From: Agapetus fuscipes
Taxonomy: Eukaryota > Arthropoda > Insecta > Trichoptera > Glossosomatidae
Assembly: GCA_951799405.1 (NCBI GenBank)
Contig: OX637345.1
Span: 7,812,001-7,876,000, forward strand
Direction of reading: 5' to 3'
DNA length: 64,000 bases
The notes beneath the pieces are model-generated. The model worked only from the letters and a program-made list of their open reading frames with translations, was not told the origin of the DNA and ran no database searches. The translations under genes and the position numbers were made by a program. Every line of letters begins with the position of its first letter. Positions within the stretch are counted from its first letter, which is position 1. Shown here piece after piece: positions 1 through 11,650 of the stretch.

Positions 1-958
1 CAGAGATATGCTCTACTGGCAAACTCGCATGTGAAGAAGCAAGATTGGTGGTCACATACACACAAGTAGTTGATAGATGTCGCTGCTCTTACATGCAACT
101 GCCATGTAAAGTGTTTTTTTTGTTATCCTTATCCGCATAATAATCCCAGAAAGAACTCTTCAGTGCCAAAAGCCGGCCGTGTACGCCTAAAACTGTCACT
201 TAATTGTTAAAAAAAAACAATGCTTCTTTATATTTGATAGAAATGCCTAAGACCCGGTACTTTCAAGTTTAGTTAAGTTAACTCAAATGCAATTTTAGGT
301 ACTATTTAACGCACTGAATTTCACCAATTAATATGTAACTATAATAGTAACTGACTTACAGCAGCAGTTGGTTTTTGATGTAAGGATACATCAAAATTGC
401 CGCTAACAGAACATTTTTAAGCTTTATATATTGTACAATTGATTTTTATGAACAGTTGTTTGTTTTAAAGCTTTTCAATGGCATGTTAATCATTTCTAAG
501 ATTTGGGGCGGGGCTTGTCTGTTTGGATGTATTCAGTTAGTTAGTCAACTAAACTGAAGATCAAACTACCGAAATTTCGAATCTGCAGTAAATTGAACTG
601 CAGTCTAAAAGTTGTTAGTGCTATTAGGAATGAGAGTCTTACAATATTTGAAGACTACAGAGGAAGAACAAGGAATTTCAGTTGAAGAAAATTATGAGTA
701 AATCAAAATTTGAAATCATGGTTATTGCCTGTCACAAAGAACCGGAATACCTCCAGAAACTTTGATAGCGACTGTTGTTGCATTACAAATTTTGCAGAGC
801 TCTAGACACACACAGATGCCACTGGATTTTACTTTTTTTTCTTACAAACTTATTTTTTATCTTTGCTGACATTCCTTCCCCTGTAGTCTTCATTTTAAAA
901 TATATAAACTTTAAAACAATATGATAATAGATAATTTTGACTAGGGAGTTTAAACACT
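1..958. other. 3' flank of EMC3, no gene seen
   Basis: This AT-rich stretch lies downstream of the EMC3 stop codon (EMC3 is on the minus strand), so it should hold its 3' UTR. Bases about 30-100 resemble bases 11040-11115. Bases about 145-200 resemble the end of the Penelope-like repeat at 14160-14215 (shared GGCCGTGTA.GCCTAAAACT). No coding region is supported. Confidence 0.5.
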
Positions 959-3900
959 CTACGATGCTAGAGCCGAGGGGAACTGCATCATATCATCGGG
1001 GGGGCTTTCCTCGTTCCTAAGAGCAGGCAGGAGCTCCCCTTCCGTCCAAGCGAGCGCCCAGGTGTGGTCGGCTATCTCCAGGGCCTCCCACTCGGCCTTG
1101 AAGGCGGCCTTGGGGTCCGGGGGCATGGCCATGGCTGCTCCAGACATCTGCTCTTGCATGTGCTTGGATTGGTCGGCAGCTGGGAAATCAATGATCAACT
1201 TTATACCTTGTGGAAGAGAAACCAGGATAATCTATAATCTAGATTTTCAGCAGTTACTTCGTGAAAGTTCATTTTAATTCAATAAAATAAATTGAATTAA
1301 TCTATAATCTATTGGGAATTACGATTTTTCTTTTTTTAAATTTATTTGTGAAGAGTAATGCAATTTTGACAATTATGTTAATAGTTAGGTTTAGGTTAGA
1401 ATTACGGTCGTTTGACATTCTGACAATTATATTAATTTTCGGATTAAAACGAACCGTTCGAACGAAGGTAGTAATTATGTTTTGGTCTGTTACACATTCC
1501 ACTTTCATCTTGTTTGTATTCCACGTCACTAGATGGTACTATGTTACCTGTACACACCGCACTAATGATATCATTGTCTTTGACTTTAAACTTAGGTACT
1601 GGTTTCAGTAGTGAGTTGAGTGTCGGTTTCCAAATACTGGACAATTTGAAGCTGTCGTCTCTGTTGAAGTTAGGATGTCTATAAATTTCAATGGCCTCTC
1701 TTACAAGTCTGGGAATCAAGATTTTTTCTTTCGATAGAACCTTCGTTTGGTCGAATCTAATGAGGTGCAGGCTGCCTTTGGCGGAATGATCGCAGATTGC
1801 CGATTTATTGGGGTTGTTTGTTTTCATTGCCCTAATATGCTCCTTGAGGCGCACCTTAATGTTTCTTTTGGTTTGACCGATGTAGAAGGCACCACATTCG
1901 CAAGGTACCTTATAAACGCCCGGGGAGTCCAGGGGGGTGCTATCTTTCACACTACGAAGCATCTGCGAAATCGAGCTAGGAGGACTAAAAATTGTTTTTA
2001 TATTATATTCAAATAATAATCGTCCCAGTTTTTCGGAGAGGCCACGGATGTAGGGAAGGTATGCTTTCTGTCGGGGTACTTCGCATGTGATGTTAGCCTT
2101 CTTATTAAGAGTCTTGATTGCCATTGAGTAGCCATTGGAAGATAGAGCCTTCCAATGTCTTCATTATCTAGAATTATTGATTGTGTAAAATTTTGTGGTG
2201 CGTTTGAGTTGGCGCTGAGAGGACATGATGAAACTGAAAGTTCTCAAAATAAGGGAGTGTTTCAAGGACTTATAGATTTTGTTGCTGAAATTGACTTGTC
2301 GATGAGAGAACATCTCGACAAGGCAACGGTTTTTAAAGGTGTTTCCAAGAGTATTCAAAATGATTTGCTGGATTCTATTTTAAATGTTTGCCACAAACAA
2401 ATTTGCCAAGAAATTTCCGAAGCTGATTTCTTCTCCATCCAAGCGGATGAGACGACGGATGTTTCGACATCCACTCAATTGGTTTTAATTTTAAGATATG
2501 AAGTGAAAGGAAGAATTTTTGAAAGGTTCTGGAAATATCTTTCGCCTGCTGATCAGAATGCCTCTGGACTCTCAGCTGTTATTCTTCATGAGATTAATCA
2601 GCTGAACATCAATGATGTGCAACATAAGCTGATTGCTCAAAGCTACTACGGAGCTAGTGTGATGAGTGGCAGGGTGAACGGAGTGCAGGCAAGAATCCAA
2701 CAAATATATCCTTTTGCTTATTTTACGCATTGCTACGCACATCAGCTAAATTTAATTTTAGAAAAAACGGTGTCAAAAAATATTCACATAAAAAACTTTT
2801 TTGCACATTTACACAGCTTTCCAATTTTTTTTCCCGTTCACCTAAACGCACAGCCATATTAAATGTGCAATTGTGTCAAAGAAAATAGAATCTGTTTCTC
2901 AAACGAGATGGAATTACAATATCCGAACAGTGTCCACGATATTCAGTCACAAAGAACATTTAATCCAGTGTATGGAGAATATAACAAACTCTTTGGAAAC
3001 CGACAGCAACACCTTAACACAGACTAAAATATTGTTGCATTATTTACATGACCAAGAGTTTAATTTTGGGCTTTCATTTTTCAATGACCTTTTGCCGCAC
3101 TGTGAAATTCTTTTCAAGCAATTGCAGAGCTGATCCATTGACACTGTACAGATCAAATCTTTTATGGAATATTTTCAAAAAAATATTCATAATATTAGAA
3201 ATGGTGTACAGGAGCGAGCAGAGCCACCGGCAAAAAGAATACGCATGGATCCACCTTACTCAGCATTGTGTGCAGAAGTTTGCGATCTCATCCAAGTTGG
3301 GATTAGTGAACGCTTCGAGTATACTCATCATTTAGTGGCGGCCAAACTATTTTTTACGGACAAGTTTGTTGAGTACAAAAAAAAAATCCTCAGGATGAGT
3401 TCAGTGTGACTTCAAGAGTCTACAATTTTTTAGATAAGGTAAAATTGAAAAGTGAATTACAAGTGCTTTATTCTAGAGAAGATTTCGTGAACGCTGATGG
3501 TGCTTTATCAATTTTACAATTATTTTACAAATACAATTTAAATGAGTGTTTTAGTGAAACTATTAAAAATTATTTGCACTATACCCATGACAACTCGCTG
3601 CCTTAGTTCTTGTTTATCGTAAACACCATTGAGAAAATTTTACATGAGCAATGTTTGCATGTGTACTGGACCAATGGGTCTTATGAAAAGAAGAAATTTA
3701 TTTAAAAAATATTTAAAAGAACTCTCACATTATCGAGTTTTACGATTTTCCTTAGTTCAGATTGTGTAGAATTTGATTCATAAGACAACTGCATGAAAAA
3801 GTCATATTTGACAAGATTGGCGTATACGATAAACGAGAACTGGGGGAGCGAACTGTTGAGTGTGAACGCTGCTTCTCCACACTGAAACGTATGAAAACAT

Positions 3901-6900
3901 TTCTACGGAATACAATGTCCCAAGACCGACTGAATGCGTTATCAATGATGTGCATCAACAGAGACTTGATTTCCTCAATACCGGACTTCAATAACCTCGT
4001 CATTGAGGCTTTCGCTCAAATGAAGGAGCGACGAATGGATTTCCATTTCAAATAACTGTAAGAACGCGCTTAAAATATATTAATTTGTTATGCAACAAAA
4101 CGGGTGCAGGTACGTACCTGCTCGTGTATATCTAAATAAAACATTATTTATGTACCTATGTATTTCTTGCAAATTCCATTCAAAGCAAAATGGAAAATAA
4201 AAGATAAATGCAGGAATGCAGAAATTATGAACTGCCAACATTGTTATTGACGAGCCGCCTCTGCTCTGAAGCACTGTTTAACAAAAAAATATTTTCTATG
4301 GAATGGCAATTACTACTTTCAAGAGGACGGCGTTGCAATGGGCTCCTCCGTAGCTCCGGTAGTGGCCAATCTTTTCATGGAAGATTTTGAGAAAAAAGCA
4401 CTGAACTCTGCTCCTCACCCTCCATCGCTTTGGCTCAGATATGTGGATGACACATTTTGCATCTACCCATATGGACTACAAAAATTAAAGGAGTTCCTTA
4501 CACATCTGAATAGCCTTCATCCTCTTATCAAGTTTACCATGGAGATAGAGGAACAAGGAAAAATCTCATTCCTTGATGTGCAAGTACGCAGAAGGATAGA
4601 TGGCAGCCTGGGTCACTCTGTGTATAGGAAACCTACACACACAGATAGATACCTACACAGTTCATCACACCACCACCCAGCACATCTACGATCAGTACCT
4701 GTTGCGTTATTGACAAGAGCTAAAAGGATTTGCGATGAGGAGAGTTTTGATTCTGAATTACAACACTGTCAACAGGCTCTATCTTCCAATGGCTACTCAA
4801 TGGCAATCAAGACTCTTAATAAGAAGGCTAACATCACATGCGAAGTACCCCGACAGAAAGCATACCTTCTCTACATCCGTGGCCTCTCCGAAAAACTGGG
4901 ACGATTATTATTTAAATATGATATAAAAACAATTTTTAGTCCTCCTAGCTCGATTTCGCAGATGCTTCGTAGTGTGAAAGATAGCACCCCCCTGGACTCC
5001 CCGGGCGTTTATAAGGTACCTTGCGAATGTGGTGCCTTCTACATCGGTCAAACCAAAAGAAACATTAAGGTGCATATTGGGGTAATGAAAACAAACAACC
5101 CCAATAAATCGGCAATCTGCGATCATTCTGCCAAAGACAGCCTGCACCTCATTAGATTCGACCAAACGAAGGTTCTATCGAAAGAAAAAATCTTGATTCC
5201 CAGACTTGTAAGAGAGGCCATTGAAATTTATAGACATCCTAACTTCAACAGAGACGACAGCTTCAAATTGTCCAGTATTTGGAAACCGACACTCAACTCA
5301 CTACTGAAACCAGTACCTAAGTTTAAAGTCAAAGACAATGATATCATTAGTGCAGTGTGTACAGGTAACATAGTACCATCTAGTGACGTGGAATACAAAC
5401 AAGATGAAAGTGGAATGTGTAACAGACCAAAACATAATTACTACCTTCGTTCGAAGGTAGGCAGTGATTTGTGACAAATTGTTTTTCAAATTCAGTTCAT
5501 CTTCAGTCGTCGTGCAGAGGATGTTCTCCTGAAGACGTCGGCTACGTCGCTGACGAAACGTCGAGAATGATGTAAGTTCTCTCTAAACGGTTCGTTAATA
5601 TCCGATTTAAATTAAGTTTTGAAATTTGTTCAGTTTTAAAAATTAACATAATTGTCAAAATGTCAAACGACCGTAATTCTAACTTAAACCTAATGCAATT
5701 TATTAACCTACTCGTATTTTGGCCTGACCGGAAACAAGTATTAACATTATCAATTCATAATTCAAACATTTCAAACGACCATAGTTTCAGTACAAAGTCA
5801 ACCACTACTTACTCCATTTAATCATCAAAGGGAAGTTTGACGGGGGGAAAGGCATCGAAGCTTGAGACTTATTGTAATAATAATAATTTACGAAAAAAAA
5901 ACCTGTTTTATGATATTTCTTGGAGTGAGAAATAAAATATACTCCGAGATAAAATAATTACAATATGTGCATCCAGTAAGAGCCCTGGGCTACTACATGG
6001 TAACAGGGCAGGAGGTCTAGCGCAAGTTCTTATAAAACCAATATGGTAATAACTACCTAATATAATTATTCAATCATCTACTTACCTAAACTCTGGGTAC
6101 TTCGCATATGACATTTAGGGTGGTAGTATCTGAAGTACCAATTATCTCAAATGAGGGATTTTGGTAAGCTTAAAACGCTTTACATTAATAAAACTTGTGT
6201 TTTCTTACCGTTATTCTCTCCCAGCACCAGCGTATAGATGCTGCGCAGACCAAACACATTGAGGAAGTACCACGAAGCCGAAGAGACCCAGGCTGCGTCC
6301 AGATAGGAGAGCTCCACACCTCTCTGCAGCATCGGCTTAAAGCGCAGGGTCAGGGGGAACGGAACTTTAGTTGTCAAGAAGCCGCTGAACATCCAGTTGA
6401 TCCAGCCGCCGATGACAATCATGGGTAGCACATTAGTGATGTTGCCCTTCAGCATGTCTGTCATCATGCTGGGGTCCGTCATGGGGTTCTGGGAGGCGGC
6501 TGCCCTCTTCTGGACCTTGAAGTAGCCAGTCTCTTCATTGTTGAACCAGTGCCGTCTCATGAGAAAGGACTGCTTGGGAAGGTACTTGCCGTTCTCTCTC
6601 AGGAGGCGAGAGCGGATCATTACCTGACTGGAAATGAAAGAAAAATGTTAGATGTGAGTTTTATTTCAGTCAAGGTGTTAATTTAGGTTTTTGATTTTGG
6701 AAATAAGATAAGTACCTATATGGTGACAGAGGAAATGATTCTCTCATCTATAATCTAAGCTGCAAAGATATATTGACGTATAAGGCTTATTTCAATGTAT
6801 GCGCTAACAAGTACGCACATGTGAATTTGCGCTTGATATTTAAAGCAACATAAACCTTGCGATTCCTGCCTGAAACCAGGGTGGTATTGGCAAAATTAAA

Positions 6901-7582
6901 CCAAGTTTTTACAGCATGGGGGTTAGCCTCATACCAACCAATTAGCTAAGATATATCATGTTCATAAATGTCCTAAATTGCTGAATTTGGTTACATTATA
7001 ATATTTTCTCATTTCTAAGGGAGCTAGTTACATAGACATATTTATAGTTATTATTATTATATATTCATAGTTCATTGGGGGACTCCATTGGATTTTTTTT
7101 TCACAATTTTAATGCAAAACGTACATCTAGGGATGTAGAAATATAACAGCATATGTTATTGACAGTCCTCCTTGACTTGTGTCTGGGAACTGATTATAAC
7201 AAAATCGCTGACGCACTAAGACATCACCGATTTGGCACACCAAACGGCTCTCATGCCCAATCTATTTCTTTTATATTGATGATTGTTATACTACGGGTAT
7301 TGTACCTACAATATTGAATTTGACTTTTAAATTAATCCTAAGCGTATCGGGTCCCATGTCACAGGAATTCAATAAGTTTTTACGAGGAAAATACCATATT
7401 TAATTGATGAAGCCACATATTATTCTACTTTACCTGTCTTGCAATTGCAAAATTTCAACTTTTTTCTGCGATGATAGAATAATTGAGATGTAGTGACGCA
7501 CGATGCCAACTAGGAATGTGATGGTTACAATCGGTAGAAACACCCATCCTCGTATGTTGGGATCCAAAAGGAGCTCCGCCAT
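959..7582 (-). CDS. EMC3: ER membrane protein complex subunit 3 (EMC3/TMEM111), three exons
   Basis: EMC3 is an Oxa1-superfamily core subunit of the EMC, which inserts tail-anchored and multipass proteins into the ER membrane. Exons on the minus strand are 7434-7582, 6209-6627 and 959-1179. They join in phase (GACAG|T, AACG|CT) into 262 codons, matching the usual size of about 261 aa. The start is [18 protein letters not shown], the expected EMC3 N-terminus with its first transmembrane helix. Exon 2 carries [27 protein letters not shown] and [20 protein letters not shown], which are family signatures. Exon 3 begins [19 protein letters not shown]. The final 35 residues or so diverge from the vertebrate tail. 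All splice sites are GT-AG. Intron 1 (806 bp) holds a family A repeat; intron 2 (5 kb) holds Penelope and hAT remnants. Family and exon calls are from the sequence; function is from the family. Confidence 0.96.
1375..2148 (-). mobile_element. Penelope-like element, 3' fragment with GIY-YIG endonuclease
   Basis: An open frame at 1444-2124 encodes the C-terminal part of a Penelope-like reverse transcriptase protein: a linker followed by a GIY-YIG endonuclease with [19 protein letters not shown] and then RLKEH. The copy at 4245-5474 is nearly identical but lies on the other strand. This copy keeps the RLKEH segment that the other one has lost. After the frame it lacks about 130 bp, including the hammerhead-ribozyme segment present in the plus-strand copy, and joins directly to the distal sequence containing GTCAAACGACCGTAATTC (read on its own strand). 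The upstream break at about 2148 abuts hAT sequence. RT palm motifs are missing, so this is a truncated, non-autonomous copy within EMC3 intron 2. Confidence 0.85.
2150..4060 (+). pseudogene. Degenerate hAT-superfamily transposase (DUF4371/ZMYM-like)
   Basis: Broken plus-strand frames (about 2155-2862, 2873-3133, 3164-3409, 3406-3606 and 3780-4054) read successively through a hAT-type transposase. The first contains [19 protein letters not shown], the DDE-region signature seen in DUF4371/THAP12-like proteins, and [16 protein letters not shown] with the conserved H and C residues. The last block contains [36 protein letters not shown] and [11 protein letters not shown], the C-terminal hAT dimerisation region. 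Several frameshifts and missing N-terminal sequence make it non-functional. It sits between two inverted Penelope fragments. No hAT terminal repeats were identified. Confidence 0.8.
4245..5700 (+). mobile_element. Penelope-like element with RT, GIY-YIG endonuclease and ribozyme segment
   Basis: A continuous frame from about 4254 to 5474 encodes the C-terminal half of a Penelope reverse transcriptase followed by its GIY-YIG endonuclease. Visible motifs are [20 protein letters not shown], then [15 protein letters not shown], the catalytic [11 protein letters not shown] (YVDD), FLDVQVRR and [12 protein letters not shown], and later [19 protein letters not shown]. The N-terminal fingers are missing and the 5' edge abuts hAT sequence. 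Compared with the inverted copy at 1375-2148, twelve bases are missing (near 5071), removing Arg-Leu-Lys-Glu after the YIG motif and probably the catalytic Arg. Downstream of the stop lies a hammerhead-like segment (5515-5584) and then AT-rich sequence shared with the first copy. RT identity is sure; exact element ends are not. Confidence 0.88.
5515..5584 (+). ncRNA. Hammerhead ribozyme motif in Penelope-like repeat (type A)
   Basis: The core reads CTGAAGA (5529-5535, fits CUGANGA), stem II GTCGGC/GCTGAC (5537-5542 with 5549-5554), GAAA (5555-5558), then CGTC with predicted cleavage after 5562. Stem I pairs TTCTC (5524-5528) with GAGAA (5563-5567), and beyond an internal loop AGAG with CTCT. 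Stem III is minimal (AC/GU), as known for Penelope hammerheads. One C (5536) between the core and stem II is unpaired or mismatched, so activity is not assured. A second copy at 54048-54117 has paired changes in stem II. Confidence 0.65.
5701..6208. other. EMC3 intron 2, part without recognised repeats
   Basis: AT-rich intronic sequence leading to the donor site of EMC3 exon 2 at 6208. I see no coding potential or named repeat in it. Confidence 0.4.
6752..6965 (+). repeat. Family A short repeat
   Basis: A diverged copy inside EMC3 intron 1. It keeps the family landmarks ATAATCTAAG.TGCAAAGATA at the left, CTGAAACC.GGGTGG in the middle and CATACCAACC at the right. Confidence 0.7.
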
Positions 7583-8447
7583 GGTGTTAAATTGTTTTGC
7601 AAATGTGAAATTTGCAAAACTGATGGCGTGAATTTACAAAAGTGACAAAACGCGATGAGTTTGACGTTTGTGACAAGAAGCTAGTGATGTGCTTTTGACA
7701 GTTGCGATCACGGAAGAGTTTAACGATATTGAATAAAAATTATCGATATCAGCTCAGCTCTCCAATCTAAAATGTACCTACCGAAATAAGAAAATAATTT
7801 GGAAAAAAGGACTAATATATTTAAAACTACGAATGGTCTGGTTAGTAGGTCACCTGGTACACGTTTTATAAAATACATCCAATCCTTCTCCAAGGGTGAC
7901 ACATATGATTTTCTTTTTAGTACCTATTTATTTGAAACCCAAAATCATAATACCGGCAAGGTTCCCTCTGCTTGGTGTAAGGTTGGCTCCTTTACCTGGG
8001 AACACAAATAAGTTGTACTAGTCACGACCGACTCTTTCGGGAACTCTGTCCCCCTCACCACTGCTTGTGTGAGGGTCTATGACAAAAATCCAACAGCACG
8101 TCATTACCATTATTTGTGTTCTTTCGATAGCACTACAGCCCATATCTCTCCTTGTCCTCCTGTAGCATTCACCTCCAACTCCTCGTGTCCTCAGTGGCTG
8201 ACTTCCAACTTGTCACCTGGAGAAGCTGCGCTGCTTCCCCTCTTACTCTGTCCTCCAATCTTAAAGTCTTACCACTTATATCTTTCCGCCCGGGTGCCCA
8301 GTCATAATTCCTTAATCACCTGTGTCTGGCAGTCTCTGTACATCTCAGCCTGAGTCTCATATGGATTGAGATGCTGGGGCCCTGACATATAGAGTACAGC
8401 CAATTGTTGTTTTGGATATGCTATGATATACCGCATTACTTTAAGAC

Positions 8448-8678
8448 CCTCCGCACACTAGACGACAGGCGACAGCGACAGCTCGACGACTAGTCGTGGC
8501 GACAGGCTGCGGCCGATAGTTTTCATATATTTTGTTCAAAGCTCCGCACACTTGGCGTCTGAGTCGCCGAGTCGCAGCGACAGGCTGTGGCCGACAGTTT
8601 ATATATATTTTGTTCAAAGCTCCGCACACTTGTTGCCGAGTCGCGCCGACAAGTCGCTGTCGTGTAGTGTGCGGAGGG
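8448..8678. mobile_element. Small TIR MITE with internal tandem repeat
   Basis: The ends form an inverted repeat: CCCTCCGCACACTA on the left and TAGTGTGCGGAGGG on the right, extended by CGACAG-rich sequence. Inside, a segment of about 90 bp containing TTTGTTCAAAGCTCCGCACACT occurs twice (about 8530 and 8620). It is far more GC-rich than its surroundings. No target duplication is obvious. Confidence 0.75.
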
Positions 8679-8973
8679 TGTTAGAGAAAAATATTAATTC
8701 TAGGAGTTGAAGGGTGCTAGATTCGGTTGAAAACCGATGATTTTATCCAATTGGGTTTTATTGAAAAAGTTCATTTCTACATATTATGACAAAATAATAA
8801 AATTACAAGTCAATAATATAATAATAATAATTATTATTGTTATTAACATTACATTTGTGTAAAGCTTCTTATACAAATTTCCTAAACTTACAGTTATCGA
8901 GTTTAACTTAACTTTATCACTTGGGTCTTTTATAATTTTTGAACTAATTTTATTGTACAAAAATGAAGTTGAA

Positions 8974-9331
8974 TGGAGTCCGCACATTTAAATTGGGAGA
9001 AAAACTGTGAAGTCACCTTGCCACATTGCTAGGCACTTGCGATGGGTTGCTAAGGACCTTGCTAGCATCTAAACAAAATAAAATATTAAACTAGACAGAG
9101 CATACAGTTATATTTCATCACAATACTATGTGGGTAGATTGAAAACATGCAAAAGCGCTACAAAATGTACTTATCACATCTGTCATTGGATGTCACTGTG
9201 CCTACATATATTTCACAATACTGTAAAATAAAAATACCATCCCGGATTATCTGAAGTAGCATTTTTTATTTGCCATGCGCGACAACCTGTGACATCCAGT
9301 CGAGGGGAATTTTAAATGTGCCGACTCCACT
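8974..9331. mobile_element. TIR MITE, family D (GGAGTCCGCAC ends)
   Basis: The left end GGAGTCCGCACATTTAAA is mirrored by TTTAAATGTGCCGACTCC at the right. Similar ends or half-copies recur near 10470-10535, 14940-14990, 25880-26000, 28380-28420, 28798-29119, 31510-31678, 32038-32160 and 36055-36115, often with GTGACGTCAC and TTGCTA in the body. No transposase is present. Confidence 0.6.
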
Positions 9332-9821
9332 ATACATAGCAATATGTATAATATAAAAGTAGCACTGTATAAATATTATTTTATAAGATTTCTTATTGTA
9401 AATTTGCTGAACAATCATTTTATTGATGAAATAAACATTCTAGATTATTTTGCAATGTAAAGTCTATACTTGAACAAAAATATGCAATGATAAAAATATT
9501 GACTTGTTTTAAATGCAGGCCTACCAATGAGAATCAAATAAAAATATTATGAAATGACAACACAACATATACAGGAGCCTAAGTATAAAACTAAACGTAG
9601 ATAAAATTAGACTAAAACAGCATTCACTAAGAAATATATAAAAAGTAAAACACTGTAGGAGCTGTTTTAGTATTCATATTTTTGTTGTTAAAATGCTCAG
9701 TTTGAATGCTAGGTTTTATAGTTCTTTATTGGTTTTATTTATTAGATTTTTTAAACCTACATTTTTGTAGGGAAAAACTGACTGTAAATCGGATTAATAG
9801 TTTAAAAAAAAAATGAATAAG

Positions 9822-9876
9822 TTGCAAAATGAATAACAAAATGCAAAATGAATAACCTGCAAAATGAATAACCTGT
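9822..9876 (+). repeat. Short tandem repeat (GCAAAATGAATAAC units)
   Basis: About three imperfect direct copies of a unit like TGCAAAATGAATAAC. Confidence 0.7.
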
Positions 9877-10152
9877 TGAAGATGAGAATAAAATTTACCT
9901 TCTGCAAGAAAAACTTGTAAATCATTAACACTCTTAGATCACGTAATTAGAATTGAGAAAAAAGCTATTCTGTCTCAAATTACAGGCAAGATTAAGGGAC
10001 TTCTTTCTTTCTCCAGTTTCTGGCCATCCTAGAACATTTAGTTGGAGAATAGTTTTCAATGGTTTCAAATCGTCCAAAGGAAAAGCCTAATGAATTTATG
10101 TATAATTCTATGAGTAAATATCTTGTGAAAAACACGGACACAATAATACCTC

Positions 10153-10256
10153 TATCCCGGTATGTATGTGTACTGCACAGCAGATGTGTACAAGCCAGAA
10201 TAACTATCCCGGTATGTATGTGTACTGCACAGCAGATGTGTACAAGCCAGAATAAA
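10153..10256 (+). repeat. Perfect 2 x 52-bp tandem duplication
   Basis: The unit beginning TATCCCGGTATGTATGTG occurs twice back to back (10153-10204 and 10205-10256) with no difference that I can see, indicating a recent duplication. It creates a short open frame with a repeated peptide, which I do not regard as a gene. Confidence 0.9.
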
Positions 10257-11039
10257 TAATTTAGCCGGCCTTACACAAATTCTAAATTATTGTGAGGTGA
10301 AAGAGACTCTATTTACAACATCATTTTCAATTTTAAATCCTAACTTGAAAGATAAATGCATTTTATTCCTTTGTTGTTTAACATTTCCTCCGTGGAATAC
10401 TTGCCACTGACTTCAATTAAACAGTAAATGGACTCATCACCAATTTGAATTGAGATTAGGATAGCAACTAGCAACTCGGCCATGCGACATCATAATTTTT
10501 TTATCTTTGGAATTTGCGGTGAGTCCAATATACAAAAATAGGAACAGTTTTTTAAAAACCACAAAGAAATGAATCCATTAAGAAATTGATACTTTTAATA
10601 TTCCATTCTTACAATTATGGCGCAAACATAACTTCATTTCAAAAAGCCAAATTATAATGTACATTCAAAATTCACCTAACTGCTTTAACTAATACACAAG
10701 TATTTATAATAATTTCTTTAAGTATTCTTGTCTCCTAATATGTTTACAATATACTTTGTAAATAATTTAAAAAGGTAACAACTACCTTACAACTAAAATT
10801 TGTTACTTTATAATTACAAGTATTTGGAAACAAAAGAAAAAATATCACCTAAGGATAAAGATTGCTATAATTGATATCTATTGTTTTACATGCTGTTCCT
10901 ATTTGTAAATAAATCTCAATATTATATTTTTTTCCACAACCAGCTTTTGAAAATCGTATAATAACAAAAGAAAGAGTATTTTAGAAGAAAATTTAAACTG
11001 GAGCTAGGATAGATGGCGCTTTTCAACTCACAAACTCAC

Positions 11040-11335
11040 ACATGAAAAAAACAAGATTGGTGGTCAAATACCCCACCGTTTTACATAAATAGTAAATAGA
11101 TGTTGCTTCTCGACTAACAAACTTCCTTTTCCATTATTTTCTGTCTTTTTGTGTCTTCCTTTTCCATTCTTATATTCGGAGTGTACCCAATACCCTCATC
11201 ACAGTTTCATCAACATAATTTTCTATACGTCATTTTTACGCTGAAGAAGCCCATCGCAGACATGGGAAAAACGTCCAGAAGCTCCAGCTCCTACAGAAAC
11301 AGATCCTGGAAAGCAACTCTTCAAATTCATATATT
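11040..11335 (+). mobile_element. Penelope-like remnant with decayed hammerhead motif (type B)
   Basis: Bases 11241-11290 read CTGAAGA, AGCCCATC, ATGGGA, AAAACGTCC and AGAAGCTCCAGCTCC, the same order as the better copy at 14093-14140. The conserved GAAA is changed to AAAA, so this copy is probably inactive. Flanking CAGATCCTGGAAAGCAACTC matches the flank of the 14.1-kb copy. Confidence 0.6.
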
Positions 11336-11394
11336 TCTTTTGTATTGATCCATGGGTATTGGAAAACCTAAGAAACTATATACAAAAATGCTTC

Positions 11395-11650
11395 TAATCT
11401 AATCTAATCTAAGGTGCAAGGATATGTTACATTGGAGATTCACATTACATGCATTCTCACAACCAGACACGTACAAGTTCGCGCTTGCACATGCCTCATG
11501 TGAACCTACAACATAAAAACCAAATCTCAAATGGACATACACCCTGCAACTCTTGCCGTCCTTCCCTGAGACAGGGGTGACACTGGCAAAGTGAACCATT
11601 TTTACAGCATGGGTGGTCAGCCGCATACCAACCTATAAGTCAAGGAACAA
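11395..11650 (+). repeat. Family A short repeat, full length
   Basis: Runs from TCTAATCTAATCTAAG to ACCTATAAGTCAAGGAA. It contains GTTCGCGCTTGCACATGCC and CCCTGAGACAGGGGTGACA and is one of the best-preserved copies in the window. Confidence 0.85.

Noticed and set aside
5448..5590. An intron explaining the ribozyme segment missing from the minus-strand Penelope copy
   Set aside because: The missing segment lacks an AG acceptor at its right border, so a deletion is more likely than splicing.
8069..8353. 94-codon frame upstream of a MITE
   Set aside because: Proline- and serine-rich without recognisable motifs, splice context or similarity known to me.
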